Positions 33,240 to 41,928 are shown, numbered from the stretch's first letter. The stretch is DNA of 64,000 bases from AP-15 sp035503615 (GCA_035503615.1 DATJTI010000042.1:1-64000), one strand, 5' to 3'. The notes: a model not told the origin generated them from the letters alone. Made by a program: numbers and translations.

Positions 33240-33446
33240 TTACGCGGCTTGGAGGTCGACCGCCGAGGTCTTGCCCTGCTGGCCGCGTTCGAGCTGATAG
33301 CTGATCCGCTGGCCCTCGGTGAGATGGCCCAGACCCGAACGCTCGACGGCGGAGATATGGACGAACACGTCCTTTGAACCGTCTTCGGGCTGGATGAATC
33401 CATAACCCTTTTGTGTATTAAACCACTTCACGGTGCCGATCGTCAT
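33240..33446 (-). CDS. Cold-shock protein (CspA family)
   Basis: 68-residue OB-fold RNA/ssDNA chaperone. RNP-1 KGYGFIQPEDG and RNP-2 DVFVHISAVE are intact, preceded by TIGTVKWFNTQ, and it ends with a short C-terminal extension. ATG 33446 follows AAGGAAAC. The leader upstream is long and free of genes, as in many csp genes whose 5' UTR is thermo-responsive, but no specific cold box was identified. Confidence 0.95.
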   Translation of the reverse strand: MTIGTVKWFNTQKGYGFIQPEDGSKDVFVHISAVERSGLGHLTEGQRISYQLERGQQGKTSAVDLQAA

Positions 33447-33670
33447 CGAGTTTCCTTGAGAAAAATTCTGTACCGGCGCCTTCGCCGGGTCAGATCACAT
33501 TTCAATTTCGGGAGGCGCTGCTCGGCTTGCTGGAGGGCACACCGCATAGAACCGTGCCCAGATCGAAACACGACCTCCGTCATTTGTGAATTCGAGCGTC
33601 AATATTCAAATGATTCTTTTCACCGGCGCAATCGGGCCGCGGGGCGCAGCGACCGGGCCGAGCGCCGGAC

Positions 33671-33710
33671 CGAGATCGCCCGGCCTCGATCGAGATCGCC
33701 CGGCCCCAAT
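33671..33710. repeat. 20-bp direct repeat, two copies
   Basis: CGAGATCGCCCGGCCTCGAT at 33671-33690 and CGAGATCGCCCGGCCCCAAT at 33691-33710. Confidence 0.75.
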
Positions 33711-33752
33711 TCAGGGAAGCCGGGACCGGGCGCGGCCGACCCCGAACGACCG

Positions 33753-33778
33753 ATCCTGCCGGCCCATCCTGCCGGCCG
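33753..33778. repeat. 13-bp direct repeat, two copies
   Basis: ATCCTGCCGGCCC at 33753-33765 and ATCCTGCCGGCCG at 33766-33778, with a third partial ATCCTGGGCG. It lies just past the TPP-enzyme stop at 33793 (minus strand). Confidence 0.7.
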
Positions 33779-33792
33779 ATCCTGGGCGAGCC

Positions 33793-35457
33793 TCACGCCT
33801 CGCCGTAATGGACGCGGCGGAACTGGCGGGTCGGGATCAGATCGTCGATATGCACGTCCCACAATGTTGCGCGGTCGCGCTGCTGGTGTTCGCCAAAGAG
33901 CTGCGCAAAGCGGCCGAGCTCGGTCACCGTGGCACCGTCGAGGCCAAAGCCGCGGGCGGTGGCGGCAAGGTCGCCGCGGCCATGGGTCGCGTGGCGCGGG
34001 TCGCCGCCATGGGCGCGGAATTTGTGCGTCTCGGCGCCGTAGCCACCATCGTTCAGGATGCAGATCAACAGCTTGAGGCCATGGCGACGGACCGTCTCCA
34101 ATTCCTGGATATGCTGGTAGAGGCTGCCGTCGCCATCGATCAGCAGGATCTTGTCGCTACCGCGCGCGACCGCGACGCCGATCGCCGCCGACAGCCCCGA
34201 GCCGATCGCGCCAAAATCGAGCGGCGTGTGGTACTTGCCGGCCGGCCGGCCCTTCAGCTGGGTCATGCCGAAGCCGAAACAATGCCCGCCGGCGACGACG
34301 ATGTCCCAATCCTTGGGGATCGTCGCATCGATCTCGCGCACCACCGGCCGCGGATCGAGCGTGCCTGGTGTCGGCTGGTACTCCTTCGCATCAGGCACAT
34401 CGGCGGCGATCCGGTCGGCGATGGCGTTGCTGCGCCAGCCCGGGCGGCGGATGCCGCGTTCGACGAGCCGGCGGGTGATCGCCTCGGCGGCGGCGCGGGC
34501 GTCGGCGCGGATGTGCAGGTCGGCCGTCTTCAGTCCCTGCCACAGCCCCTTCGGGTTGACGTCGATCTGCACGACCTTGGCATTCGGGTAGAGATAGCCG
34601 CCCTCGGTCGTGTAGTGACCGAGCCCGGCCCCGGCGCCGATCACCAGATCGCTCTCGGCAAAGAATTCGCGGGCGAGATCGCTCGAAAACGTGCCGGCGA
34701 TGTCGAGCGCGAACGGATTGCCGTCAAACAGCCCCTTGCCGAGCAGCGTCGTCGCCAGCAGCGCCCCGCTATGCTCGGCCAAGGCTTCGAGTGCTGCCTT
34801 GGCACCCGACCACACCGCACCGCGGCCGCCGATCACGACCGGCCGCTCGGCCTCGGCGATCATGCCGGCGACCTCCTCGACCAGCGCCGGGTCCGGCATC
34901 GCCGCCTGGCGGCGCGGCACCAATTCGCTCGACGGCGCGTAATCGGGCAGATATGGAAACGCCTCCTGCTGCAGATCGAGCGGCACGCTCAGCACCACCG
35001 GGCGGCGCTCGGCGCGGGCGACATAAAACGCCTCGCGGACATCGTCGAGCGCGCGGTCGATCGTGCGGATCGGCACGAAATGGGCACCGGTGGCGAGAGC
35101 CAGCGGCGCCTGGTCGATCTCCTGCATGTACCACGATGCACCGACCGGCGCGTCGCCGGCAAACACCACGACCGGCGCATTGCCGCGCGCCGCCATGACG
35201 AGTGCGGTCATGATCTGGGTGTAGCCGGGGCCGCAAGTGACCGCGGCGACACCGACCTGGCCCGAAGCGCGGGCATAGGCGTCGGCCATCGCCACCGCGC
35301 AATGCTCGTGCCGGGCGTGGATCAGGCGCACGCCCTCATTGTCGGCCATTGCCGCCGACCAATACATGTTGGCGTCGCCCATCAGCGTGAACAGCGTGTT
35401 GACGCCCTCGGCGGCAAACGCCCGCGCCAAGACATCGCAAACCTTGTTGTCGCTCAT
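33793..35457 (-). CDS. Thiamine-diphosphate-dependent enzyme (acetolactate synthase/decarboxylase family)
   Basis: 554 aa with the three-domain TPP fold. The N-terminal PYR domain has the catalytic Glu in IHARHEHCAVAMADAYARAS and CGPGYTQIMTALVMAA. The central domain has VVIGGRGAVWSGA. The C-terminal PP domain has LLIDGDGSLYQHIQELETVR with the ThDP motif GDG...N completed by LNDGGYGAE. Relatives include acetolactate synthases, oxalyl-CoA and phenylpyruvate decarboxylases, and the substrate is not evident. ATG 35457 overlaps the coxG stop by four bases (ATGA), so the two are translationally coupled. That makes a substrate or partner shared with CoxG plausible. Confidence 0.88.
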   Translation of the reverse strand: MSDNKVCDVLARAFAAEGVNTLFTLMGDANMYWSAAMADNEGVRLIHARHEHCAVAMADAYARASGQVGVAAVTCGPGYTQIMTALVMAARGNAPVVVFAGDAPVGASWYMQEIDQAPLALATGAHFVPIRTIDRALDDVREAFYVARAERRPVVLSVPLDLQQEAFPYLPDYAPSSELVPRRQAAMPDPALVEEVAGMIAEAERPVVIGGRGAVWSGAKAALEALAEHSGALLATTLLGKGLFDGNPFALDIAGTFSSDLAREFFAESDLVIGAGAGLGHYTTEGGYLYPNAKVVQIDVNPKGLWQGLKTADLHIRADARAAAEAITRRLVERGIRRPGWRSNAIADRIAADVPDAKEYQPTPGTLDPRPVVREIDATIPKDWDIVVAGGHCFGFGMTQLKGRPAGKYHTPLDFGAIGSGLSAAIGVAVARGSDKILLIDGDGSLYQHIQELETVRRHGLKLLICILNDGGYGAETHKFRAHGGDPRHATHGRGDLAATARGFGLDGATVTELGRFAQLFGEHQQRDRATLWDVHIDDLIPTRQFRRVHYGEA

Positions 35458-36137
35458 TGAATGTTTCCTTTGCGGGGTTTTTCTTTGGCGAAAAACATCT
35501 GCCGCAGCCAGCCGAGAAACGCCCGCCACAACAGCGCGCCACCGCGCAGCTCGGGGGCCGCCGCAGATGCGGATGGAGAGGGATCGCGACGCACGGCACC
35601 GCTTTCGCCGATCGCGGCAGAGAGCGACGGCTGGGCGGCACCCGAAGCATCGAGGGCGGGCTCGACCTCCGCGACCGGCGGCGCCCGCTCGGCGGCGAGA
35701 CGGGCGAGATTGGCGGCGAACTCGGCCAGGAGCGCGCGGGCGAGATGGACCCCGCCGGCATTGGCAAAGGTTTCGAGCGGGCCGGTAACCGTGAAATTGC
35801 CCTCGCAGGCGAGCGTCGTCGTCCCCGTTCCGCTCGCTCCGCTCGCCGTCACCACCCCCGAGGCGACCGCCCGCGAGGCGCCGCGGCCATCGATGCCGCG
35901 CCCCTCGATCGTGCAGCGCCTTGCGTCGTCGTCATAGGCGAGCCTCGCTTCGCCACGAAACATCGCGACGGTCGGGCCGAACTTGACCCGCACCGTGCCC
36001 TGATAGGTGCCGTCTTCGCCGCTGGCGCTGAGCGTCGCCCCGGGGATGCACGATGCGACCAGCGCCGGATCGCGCAGCAATGGCCACACGGCAGCGGGTG
36101 GCGCGGCGATCGTGACCGCTTCCTTCAGCGAGATCAT
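35454..36137 (-). CDS. CoxG-type SRPBCC protein
   Basis: 227 aa. The N-terminal SRPBCC domain (SLKEAVTIAAPPAAVWPLLR, VASCIPGATL, YQGTVRVKFGPTVAMFRGEA) is that of CO-dehydrogenase accessory subunit G. A disordered Ala/Pro/Ser linker and a short amphipathic C-terminus (WRAFLGWLRQMFFAKEKPRK) could bind the membrane. In carboxidotrophs CoxG anchors the enzyme, but no coxMSL genes are here, so it probably serves the coupled TPP enzyme or another oxidoreductase. Confidence 0.85.
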   Translation of the reverse strand: MISLKEAVTIAAPPAAVWPLLRDPALVASCIPGATLSASGEDGTYQGTVRVKFGPTVAMFRGEARLAYDDDARRCTIEGRGIDGRGASRAVASGVVTASGASGTGTTTLACEGNFTVTGPLETFANAGGVHLARALLAEFAANLARLAAERAPPVAEVEPALDASGAAQPSLSAAIGESGAVRRDPSPSASAAAPELRGGALLWRAFLGWLRQMFFAKEKPRKGNIQ

Positions 36138-36259
36138 GCCGGCAGGCTAATCGAGAGCGGCGGGGCTTGTCGATCGCCACGCTTGCGAGAGGTCGGCGCT
36201 TGACCGGCATTGCGCCCTGTAACACACTTGTCCTCACACTCCATGGAGCATTATCCCCG

Positions 36260-36844
36260 ATGATCTTCTATCCCGAAGAAAGAATCGCCATATTTATTGA
36301 CGGTGCGAACCTATACTCGGCAGCGCGGGGCCTCGCTTTCGATATCGATTACAAACGGCTGCTCGATTTGTTCAGCACCAAGGGGCGGCTTATCCGCGCA
36401 TTTTATTATACCGCGCTGATCGAGGATCAAGAATATTCACCAATACGGCCGCTTGTCGACTGGCTCGACTATAATGGCTACGCGATGGTCACCAAGCCGA
36501 CCCGGGAGTTCACCGACGCGATGGGCCGGCGGCGGATCAAGGGCAACATGGATATCGAGCTGGCGATCGACATGCTGGAGATGGCGCAGTACATCGACCA
36601 CGCGATCCTGTTTTCCGGCGACGGCGATTTCCGCCGGCTGGTCGAGGCGGTGCAGCGCCGCGGGGTGCGCGTGTCGGTGGTGTCGACGATCCGCTCCTCG
36701 CCGCCGATGGTATCGGACGATTTGCGCCGCCAGGCCGATAATTTCATCGAGCTACAAGAGCTCGCGCCGAACATCATGCGCAACCATCCCGCCCGCGACG
36801 ACATGCAGCGCGGACGCCCGAGCGAACCCACGGACGAGGCGTGA
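36260..36844 (+). CDS. NYN-domain (LabA/DUF88) nuclease-like protein
   Basis: 194 aa. PIN-like fold: IAIFIDGANLYSAARG (first acidic residue), RRRIKGNMDIELAIDMLEMA (second acidic cluster) and AILFSGDGDFRRLVEAVQRR (third), then VRVSVVSTIRSSPP and LRRQADNFIELQEL. All the metal-binding acidic residues of NYN ribonucleases are present, so an RNA-processing or degrading role is likely. ATG 36260 is preferred. The upstream extension to 36167 is not conserved-looking. It overlaps the next gene by four bases. Confidence 0.88.
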   Translation: MIFYPEERIAIFIDGANLYSAARGLAFDIDYKRLLDLFSTKGRLIRAFYYTALIEDQEYSPIRPLVDWLDYNGYAMVTKPTREFTDAMGRRRIKGNMDIELAIDMLEMAQYIDHAILFSGDGDFRRLVEAVQRRGVRVSVVSTIRSSPPMVSDDLRRQADNFIELQELAPNIMRNHPARDDMQRGRPSEPTDEA

Positions 36845-37512
36845 ATTCGCCATCGGCGCCGCGCGATCCCGCCCTGCCGGTGCTGCTGCCGGACCGCGAC
36901 TGCCCGCTCTGCCCGCGGCTCGCCGCCTTTCGCGCAGCGCAGCGAAACGCCCACCCGGAATGGTTCAATGCGCCGGTGCCGCCGTTTGGCGACGACCGCG
37001 CCGAATTGCTGATCGTCGGCTTGGCACCCGGACTCCGTGGCGCCAACCGCACCGGCCGGCCGTTCACCGGCGATTATGCCGGCGAACTCCTTTATGCGAC
37101 GCTGAAGAAGTTTGCCCTCGCCGACGGCGCTTACGATGCGCGGGCCGATGACGGCCTGGCCCTGGTTCGGGCGCGCATCACCAACGCGGTGCGCTGCGTG
37201 CCGCCGCAGAACCGGCCGGAACCGGGCGAAGTCGCCGCCTGCCGCGGCTTTCTGGCGGCCGAGATCGCAGCGCTGCCGCGGCTGCGGGCGATCCTGGCGC
37301 TGGGCTCGATCGCCCACGACGCGGTCCTGCTGGCACAGGGGCTGCGCCGCCGGCAATATCCGTTCGGCCACGGCGCGCTCCATGCTTTGCCCGACGCCAC
37401 GCTGCTCGCCGACAGCTATCATTGCTCGCGGCTCAACACCAACACCGGCCGGCTGACCCCGGCGATGTTCGAGGCGGTGTTCGCAACACTGGTCGACCGG
37501 CTCACTCGCTGA
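36841..37512 (+). CDS. Family 5 uracil-DNA glycosylase (UdgB)
   Basis: Base-excision repair enzyme, 223 aa, removing uracil and related lesions. Motif A reads VGLAPGLRGANRTGRPFTGD and motif B reads YHCSRLNTNTGRLTPAMFEA, as in UDGb enzymes. Cysteines for the [4Fe-4S] cluster are at DCPLCPRL and AVRCVPP...AACRGFL. The GTG start at 36841 overlaps the NYN gene stop. The usual HPS of motif B is replaced by YHC. The stop codon is inside the first copy of a 17-bp tandem repeat. Confidence 0.85.
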   Translation: MNSPSAPRDPALPVLLPDRDCPLCPRLAAFRAAQRNAHPEWFNAPVPPFGDDRAELLIVGLAPGLRGANRTGRPFTGDYAGELLYATLKKFALADGAYDARADDGLALVRARITNAVRCVPPQNRPEPGEVAACRGFLAAEIAALPRLRAILALGSIAHDAVLLAQGLRRRQYPFGHGALHALPDATLLADSYHCSRLNTNTGRLTPAMFEAVFATLVDRLTR

Positions 37513-37557
37513 ACCCGACCGGCCGCTGAACCCGACCGGCCGTTGCACCCGACCGGC
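37507..37557. repeat. 17-bp tandem repeat, three copies, covering a stop codon
   Basis: CGCTGAACCCGACCGGC at 37507-37523 and 37524-37540, then CGTTGCACCCGACCGGC at 37541-37557. The first copy carries the TGA (37510-37512) of the glycosylase gene. Confidence 0.9.
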
Positions 37558-37690
37558 GAGGCGTCGTCGCAGCGATGCACTCCATGCATGCCTCGGCGGC
37601 AAACCTGCCGGCATTTTGCGATTGATTCGCAGCGCTAGCCCGGCGATGGTGCGAAGGGTTCGCATTTGCATGTCATCGGAGGGGTCGTCG

Positions 37691-38017
37691 ATGCGCCGTA
37701 TCGCCTGGGTCGCGGCATTTCTGGTCTTTACTGCGGCGGGGCCCGCCCTCGCCGACCCGCCGAGCTTCGCGATCGCGCTCAAAGGCGGCCAGTTCGTGCC
37801 GAGCCAGTTGCAGATCCCGGCCGGCACCAGAGTGAAGCTTGTCGTGCACAACGAGAACGCGACCCCTTCCGAATTCGAAAGCCATCAGTTCCACCGTGAA
37901 AAGGTCGTGCCGGCAGGCCGGCAGGTCATCGTCTTCGTCGGGCCGCTCGATCCCGGGACTTATGAATTCTTCGACGACTTCCACCCGCAGACGCGCGGCC
38001 ATCTGATCGTCAAATAG
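37691..38017 (+). CDS. Periplasmic cupredoxin-domain protein
   Basis: 108 aa with a signal peptide (MRRIAWVAAFLVFTAAGPAL, cleavage after ALA) and an EfeO-type cupredoxin domain. GGQFVPSQLQIPAGTRVKLV and ESHQFHREKVVPAGRQVIVF carry histidines, and GTYEFFDDFHPQTRGHLIVK carries the C-terminal acidic/His ligands. It is 11 bases upstream of the FTR1 permease gene, so it likely delivers iron to it. GGAGGGG precedes ATG 37691. Confidence 0.88.
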   Translation: MRRIAWVAAFLVFTAAGPALADPPSFAIALKGGQFVPSQLQIPAGTRVKLVVHNENATPSEFESHQFHREKVVPAGRQVIVFVGPLDPGTYEFFDDFHPQTRGHLIVK

Positions 38018-38028
38018 CGGGTGCGGAC

Positions 38029-38874
38029 ATGTTGGCGACGGCGATCATCGTCTTTCGTGAAGTTCTCGAGGCTGCACTGGTCGTCGGCATCGTGCTGGCG
38101 GCGAGCCGCGGGGTGCCGGGCCGGAATCTCTGGGTGACCGCCGGGATCGCCGGCGGGGTGCTCGGTGCCGGTCTCGTTGCCGCTTGCGCCGGGGCAATTG
38201 CCGAGGCGGTCAACGGCGTCGGGCAGGAGCTGTTCAACGCGGCGATCCTGTTCACCGCGGTCATGATGCTGGGCTGGCACAATGTCTGGATGAACCGGCA
38301 CGGGCGCGAGCTGGCTTCGGCCGCAGCCACGCTCGGCAAGGCGGTCGTCGGCGGCAGCCGGCCGCTCTACGCGCTGGCGCTCGTGGTCGGCATCGCGGTG
38401 CTGCGCGAGGGTTCGGAGATCGTGCTGTTTTTGTATGGCATCGCGATCGCCTCCGGTGCGAGCGGGCTGAGCATGTTGGCCGGCGGGATCGTCGGGCTGA
38501 TCGGCGGGGCCGCGGTCGGTGCGCTGATCTATCTGGGCTTGCTGGCGGTGCCGCTGCGCCGGCTGTTCACCGTGACGAGCTGGCTGATCCTGCTCTTGGC
38601 GGCCGGCATGGCCTCGCAAGGTGCGGCCTTTCTGATGCAGGCAAATTTGTTGCCGGCGCTCGGCAACGATGTGTGGAACACCTCCTGGCTGCTGACCGAA
38701 AACAGCATGTTCGGCCTGGTGCTGCACGTGCTGATCGGCTATTCGGCGGAGCCTGCCGGGATCCAGGTGGTGTTCTATCTCGCCACCATCCTCGTGATCG
38801 GCACATTGATGCGGTTGCTCGGGCGCGCCCCGACGGACAAATCCGGTCGATCGGCGGCGCCGGCCTCGGTCTAA
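38029..38874 (+). CDS. FTR1-family iron permease
   Basis: 281 aa, seven predicted transmembrane helices. The two iron-binding motifs are REVLEA (residues 10-15) and REGSEI (residues about 126-131), in the pattern RExxE. It imports ferric or ferrous iron across the inner membrane with help from the preceding cupredoxin. There is no efeB peroxidase next to it, so this is a two-gene, minimal arrangement. The stop TAA (38872-38874) lies in a duplicated 16-bp unit. Confidence 0.92.
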   Translation: MLATAIIVFREVLEAALVVGIVLAASRGVPGRNLWVTAGIAGGVLGAGLVAACAGAIAEAVNGVGQELFNAAILFTAVMMLGWHNVWMNRHGRELASAAATLGKAVVGGSRPLYALALVVGIAVLREGSEIVLFLYGIAIASGASGLSMLAGGIVGLIGGAAVGALIYLGLLAVPLRRLFTVTSWLILLLAAGMASQGAAFLMQANLLPALGNDVWNTSWLLTENSMFGLVLHVLIGYSAEPAGIQVVFYLATILVIGTLMRLLGRAPTDKSGRSAAPASV

Positions 38875-38901
38875 TGCGGGCCGGTTCTAATGCGGGCCAG
38901 T
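38870..38901. repeat. 16-bp direct repeat, two copies, covering a stop codon
   Basis: TCTAATGCGGGCCGGT at 38870-38885 and TCTAATGCGGGCCAGT at 38886-38901. The first copy contains the TAA that ends the FTR1 gene. Confidence 0.85.
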
Positions 38902-38922
38902 TCGCTATTGTGGCGGGGCTGC

Positions 38923-40002
38923 TTACTCATCCGATAGCGTGAAGACGGGACAAGGTGTGGCGATGCCGCGCAGCATGTGCTGGCCCAGCGGCACCAGCGG
39001 CGCGCTGATTTCGGCCGCAACCGCACCCGAGATCAGCACCGACCGGCCGAGCGGCCGGCACAGCCCCTCCAGTCGGCTGACGAGGTTGACCGCCGGGCCG
39101 ATGGCGGTGAAGTCGAGCCGGTCGGCGGCGCCAATATTGCCCCACAGCATCTCACCGAGATGCAGCGCCGCCCCGAAGGGTAAGGGCGGCAGACCCTGCG
39201 CGTGCCGCACCGCATCGAGGTGGGCCATGCCGGCGCGGGCAGCGGCGACTGCGCGCAGCGCCGCCGTGCATGCCTCGGCCGGCGTGGCGGTGACCGGAAA
39301 AATCGCCAGCACGCCGTCGCCGATAAACTTCAGCACTTCGCCGCCAAAGGCGTGCACCGCACCGGCGACACGGTCGAACCAGGCATCGAGGGCGGCGATC
39401 ACTGCCGCGGGCTGGGTCGCCTCGGAGAGTGCCGTAAAATCGCGCAGATCGGCCGAGAGCAGTGCCGCGCGGATGGTTTCTCCGGTGCCGCGGCGCAATG
39501 CGCCGGCCTGGACCTGCGCGGCACTGCGCCGGCCGAGATAGGCCTCGAGCAGCGCGGCCAACGCCGTCCGCCCAGCCAGCGCGGCCAAGGGTGCGGCGGC
39601 AAAGCGTGCGACCTGATGCAGCCGATCGACCGCGACCGCGTCGAACGTCCGGGTCCCGGCCCAGCCCAGCACCGGATGCTCCGGCCCGGAACCGTCCAAC
39701 CCCGCGCCGACCGTAGTCTCCTGCACCGGACCAAGCCCGGAGAGCCACTGCCGACCCGTGTGGTCGAGCGGACCGCCGGCGAAGCCCAACGCCTCGATGA
39801 CCGCCCCGGTCTCCGCCCGCCACAGCCAGGTGCGGCGAGCGATGATCGGATGCGGCGCTGCGAGTGTCAGCGCGCCGCCGGCCAGCGGCAGGCCATCGCC
39901 ATCGGCCAGCAGCCGGCTGCCAAGCTCGGCCAGGAACCGGTCGGGGCCTGGCGACCCGCATGCCTCGTCCACGAGCCAGGCGAGGGGTTCGGGCAAATCC
40001 AT
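38923..40002 (-). CDS. Class III adenylate/guanylate cyclase
   Basis: 359 aa. An unassigned N-terminal domain of about 170 residues precedes the cyclase domain (ALLSADLRDFTALSEATQ with the first metal Asp, VLKFIGDGVLAIFPVT with the second, FGAALHLGEMLWGNIGAAD, and the transition-state segment FTAIGPAVNLVSRLEGLCRP). Probably soluble, since no transmembrane helix was seen. Makes cAMP or a related nucleotide. Start ATG 40002. The frame extends further upstream but loses coding character there. Confidence 0.9.
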   Translation of the reverse strand: MDLPEPLAWLVDEACGSPGPDRFLAELGSRLLADGDGLPLAGGALTLAAPHPIIARRTWLWRAETGAVIEALGFAGGPLDHTGRQWLSGLGPVQETTVGAGLDGSGPEHPVLGWAGTRTFDAVAVDRLHQVARFAAAPLAALAGRTALAALLEAYLGRRSAAQVQAGALRRGTGETIRAALLSADLRDFTALSEATQPAAVIAALDAWFDRVAGAVHAFGGEVLKFIGDGVLAIFPVTATPAEACTAALRAVAAARAGMAHLDAVRHAQGLPPLPFGAALHLGEMLWGNIGAADRLDFTAIGPAVNLVSRLEGLCRPLGRSVLISGAVAAEISAPLVPLGQHMLRGIATPCPVFTLSDE

Positions 40003-40156
40003 GCCGCGATCATGCCGCCACGACCCCGGCCTGTCATCCGCGCCGCAGCGATGGCACAGCCGCTCCCCCGGGTCTATCCTGGCGCCGGCTCTCGCCGCGG
40101 CCCCGTTACCCGCCGCCGCAGGGCGCCTCGTGCCAGCACAACGCAGGGAGAGACCG

Positions 40157-40612
40157 ATGCAACAGGCTCTCGTCGTCCACCGCGAGACGCACATCCCAGC
40201 ACCACCTGCCGCGGTGTTTGCGCTGCTGACCGATCCGGAGAAGATCCTGCGCTGGATGGGAACCGAGGCGCAGATCGAGCCGCAGCCGGGCGGGCTCTAT
40301 CTTGTCAACGTCACCGGCGCCCGCTGCGCCCGCGGCTCTTTCCAGGAGGTGGTGCCGGTGCACCGCCTCGCCTACAGCTTTGGCTGGGACGGCAGTGACC
40401 TGGTGCCGCCGGGATCGAGCCTGGTCGAGATCGACCTGATCGAGCAGCCCGACGGGACGCTGCTGCGCCTGACCCATAGCGGTCTGCCCAATGCCGAGCA
40501 ATGCGCCGGGCACGCCGAAGGCTGGAGCCACTATCTCGGTCGGCTGACCGAGGTTGCAGCCGGGCACGACCCGGGCCCGGACCCCTGGCACGGACGCACC
40601 GGCGAGGTGTGA
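40157..40612 (+). CDS. SRPBCC/AHSA1-family protein
   Basis: 151 aa START-like fold: VVHRETHIPAPPAAVFALLT, DPEKILRWMGTEAQIEPQPG, RLTHSGLPNAEQCAGHAEGW. It has the AHSA1-type arrangement around the hydrophobic cavity, with the closing His-x3-Gly-Trp helix. GGGAGAG precedes ATG 40157. Binds a hydrophobic ligand of unknown identity. Confidence 0.85.
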   Translation: MQQALVVHRETHIPAPPAAVFALLTDPEKILRWMGTEAQIEPQPGGLYLVNVTGARCARGSFQEVVPVHRLAYSFGWDGSDLVPPGSSLVEIDLIEQPDGTLLRLTHSGLPNAEQCAGHAEGWSHYLGRLTEVAAGHDPGPDPWHGRTGEV

Positions 40613-40722
40613 GTGTTTTGGCTCCCGGTGCCACCGCCGGCGCGATCACCCGCGAGCTTGCGCATGGCGAAAAACCGCCGGCGTGACCCAGGGGCAGGTG
40701 CTTCGATTTCCCTCGCCGGCTG

Positions 40723-41928
40723 CTAGCCGGGCGCAGCCCCCTGGATGTTGACGAGCAGCCCGTAGAGCGATTGCGAAGCGGCCATGAACAGGTAGTTGCG
40801 CTTCGGTCCGCCAAAGGTGAGGTTGGCGCAGATTTCCGGCAGGCGGATGCGGCCGATCAGCTTGCCTTCCTTGTTCCACACGGTGACCCCGCAATAACCC
40901 AAGGGCGCGTTCGAGCCGACCCACAAGTTTCCGGCACGATCGGCGCGCATGCCGTCGGGGCCGCAATGCACGCCATCCACCATGCAATCGGTGAAGCGGC
41001 GCATATTGGCGAGCTTCTGGCCCTGCACGTCAAAGGCATAGATCACCCCCTTGCCGCCCTTTGTCTGGCCCGGCCCGGGCCCGGTGCTGATCAGATAGAG
41101 CGTCTTGTAGTCGGGCGAAAAGCAGATGCCGTTCGGATCGGGGACCTCGCCGCCGCCGACCACCACATCGAGCCGGCCGCTCGGGTCCCAGCGATAGGTG
41201 TTGGTCGGCAACTCGCCTTTGAGGCCGCCGATCAGCCCGACCCCGTGGTCGCCGAGATTGGGGTTGTAGACCCCGTTCGGGTTCGCCCGCCCGCCGGCCA
41301 CATCCGGATGGCCCTCGGTCAGCTGCGCGCCATAGGGCGGGTCGGTGAACCAGATGCTGCCATCGGGGTGCGGCACCAAATCGTTGGGTGAGTTCAGCGG
41401 CTTGCCCTGATAGGAATCGGCGATGACGGTCATCGAACCGTCGGGCTCCCAGCGCACCACCCGGCGGAAGAAGTCCTGGGTCGACAGCTGGCGGCCCTGG
41501 AAATCGAAGGAATTGCCGTTGCTGTTGAAGGATGGCCGGCGATAGACGCTGACCCTGTGGGTTTCCCAGGTGTAGCGGTACTGGGTGTCGCCCTTGACAT
41601 CGCTGAAGACGAGGTAGTTGCCCTCGCCGGACCAGGCCGGACCCTCGGCCCAGTTGGCTCCGGTCCACAGGCGATGCAACCCGGCGAGCCCCACCACGTA
41701 TTGGCTGAAGGATGGATCGACGATCAGGATGTCGGGATCGGGATAGATGTTAGGCGGCGCGAACCGGCCCCATCGGCGCGGCGGCTCGCTGATCACGGTC
41801 GGCGGATGACCGAGCGCCGGCCCGTGCGCCGGTTTGGTCTGGCCGTGCGCCAGCGCCGGGACCAGTGCCGCCGCACCGGCGATCAGGCTGCGCCGGGTCA
41901 GCCGGCTGCGGTCGAATGATGGTGTCAC
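40723..41928 (-). CDS. SMP-30/gluconolactonase-like beta-propeller protein with Tat-type signal
   Basis: 401 aa. The N-terminus RLTRRSLIAGAAALVPALAH is a twin-arginine-type signal. The rest is a six-bladed beta-propeller with NWAEGPAWSGEGNYLVFSDV, NSPNDLVPHPDGSIWFTDPP, PDPNGICFSPDYKTLYL and VHCGPDGMRADRAGNLWVGS, which hold the Glu, Asn and Asp metal ligands of SMP-30 lactonases. A lactonase or sugar-related role in the periplasm is inferred. It follows smpB on the same strand but the 66-base gap and content suggest an independent gene. Confidence 0.88.
   Translation of the reverse strand: MTPSFDRSRLTRRSLIAGAAALVPALAHGQTKPAHGPALGHPPTVISEPPRRWGRFAPPNIYPDPDILIVDPSFSQYVVGLAGLHRLWTGANWAEGPAWSGEGNYLVFSDVKGDTQYRYTWETHRVSVYRRPSFNSNGNSFDFQGRQLSTQDFFRRVVRWEPDGSMTVIADSYQGKPLNSPNDLVPHPDGSIWFTDPPYGAQLTEGHPDVAGGRANPNGVYNPNLGDHGVGLIGGLKGELPTNTYRWDPSGRLDVVVGGGEVPDPNGICFSPDYKTLYLISTGPGPGQTKGGKGVIYAFDVQGQKLANMRRFTDCMVDGVHCGPDGMRADRAGNLWVGSNAPLGYCGVTVWNKEGKLIGRIRLPEICANLTFGGPKRNYLFMAASQSLYGLLVNIQGAAPG

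Larger units (their letters stand above)
33447..33792. other. Spacer upstream of the cold-shock gene with two short repeat arrays
   Basis: About 346 bases. The 33447-33620 part is the likely promoter and leader of the cold-shock gene. The 33630-33790 part is very GC-rich and repetitive (20-bp and 13-bp direct repeats). No gene is seen, and a long plus-strand frame crossing it is antisense to the TPP enzyme. Confidence 0.45.

Noticed and set aside
33586..35460. Plus-strand frame of 624 codons
   Set aside because: Antisense to the TPP enzyme across its whole length, no recognisable motif or ribosome binding site.
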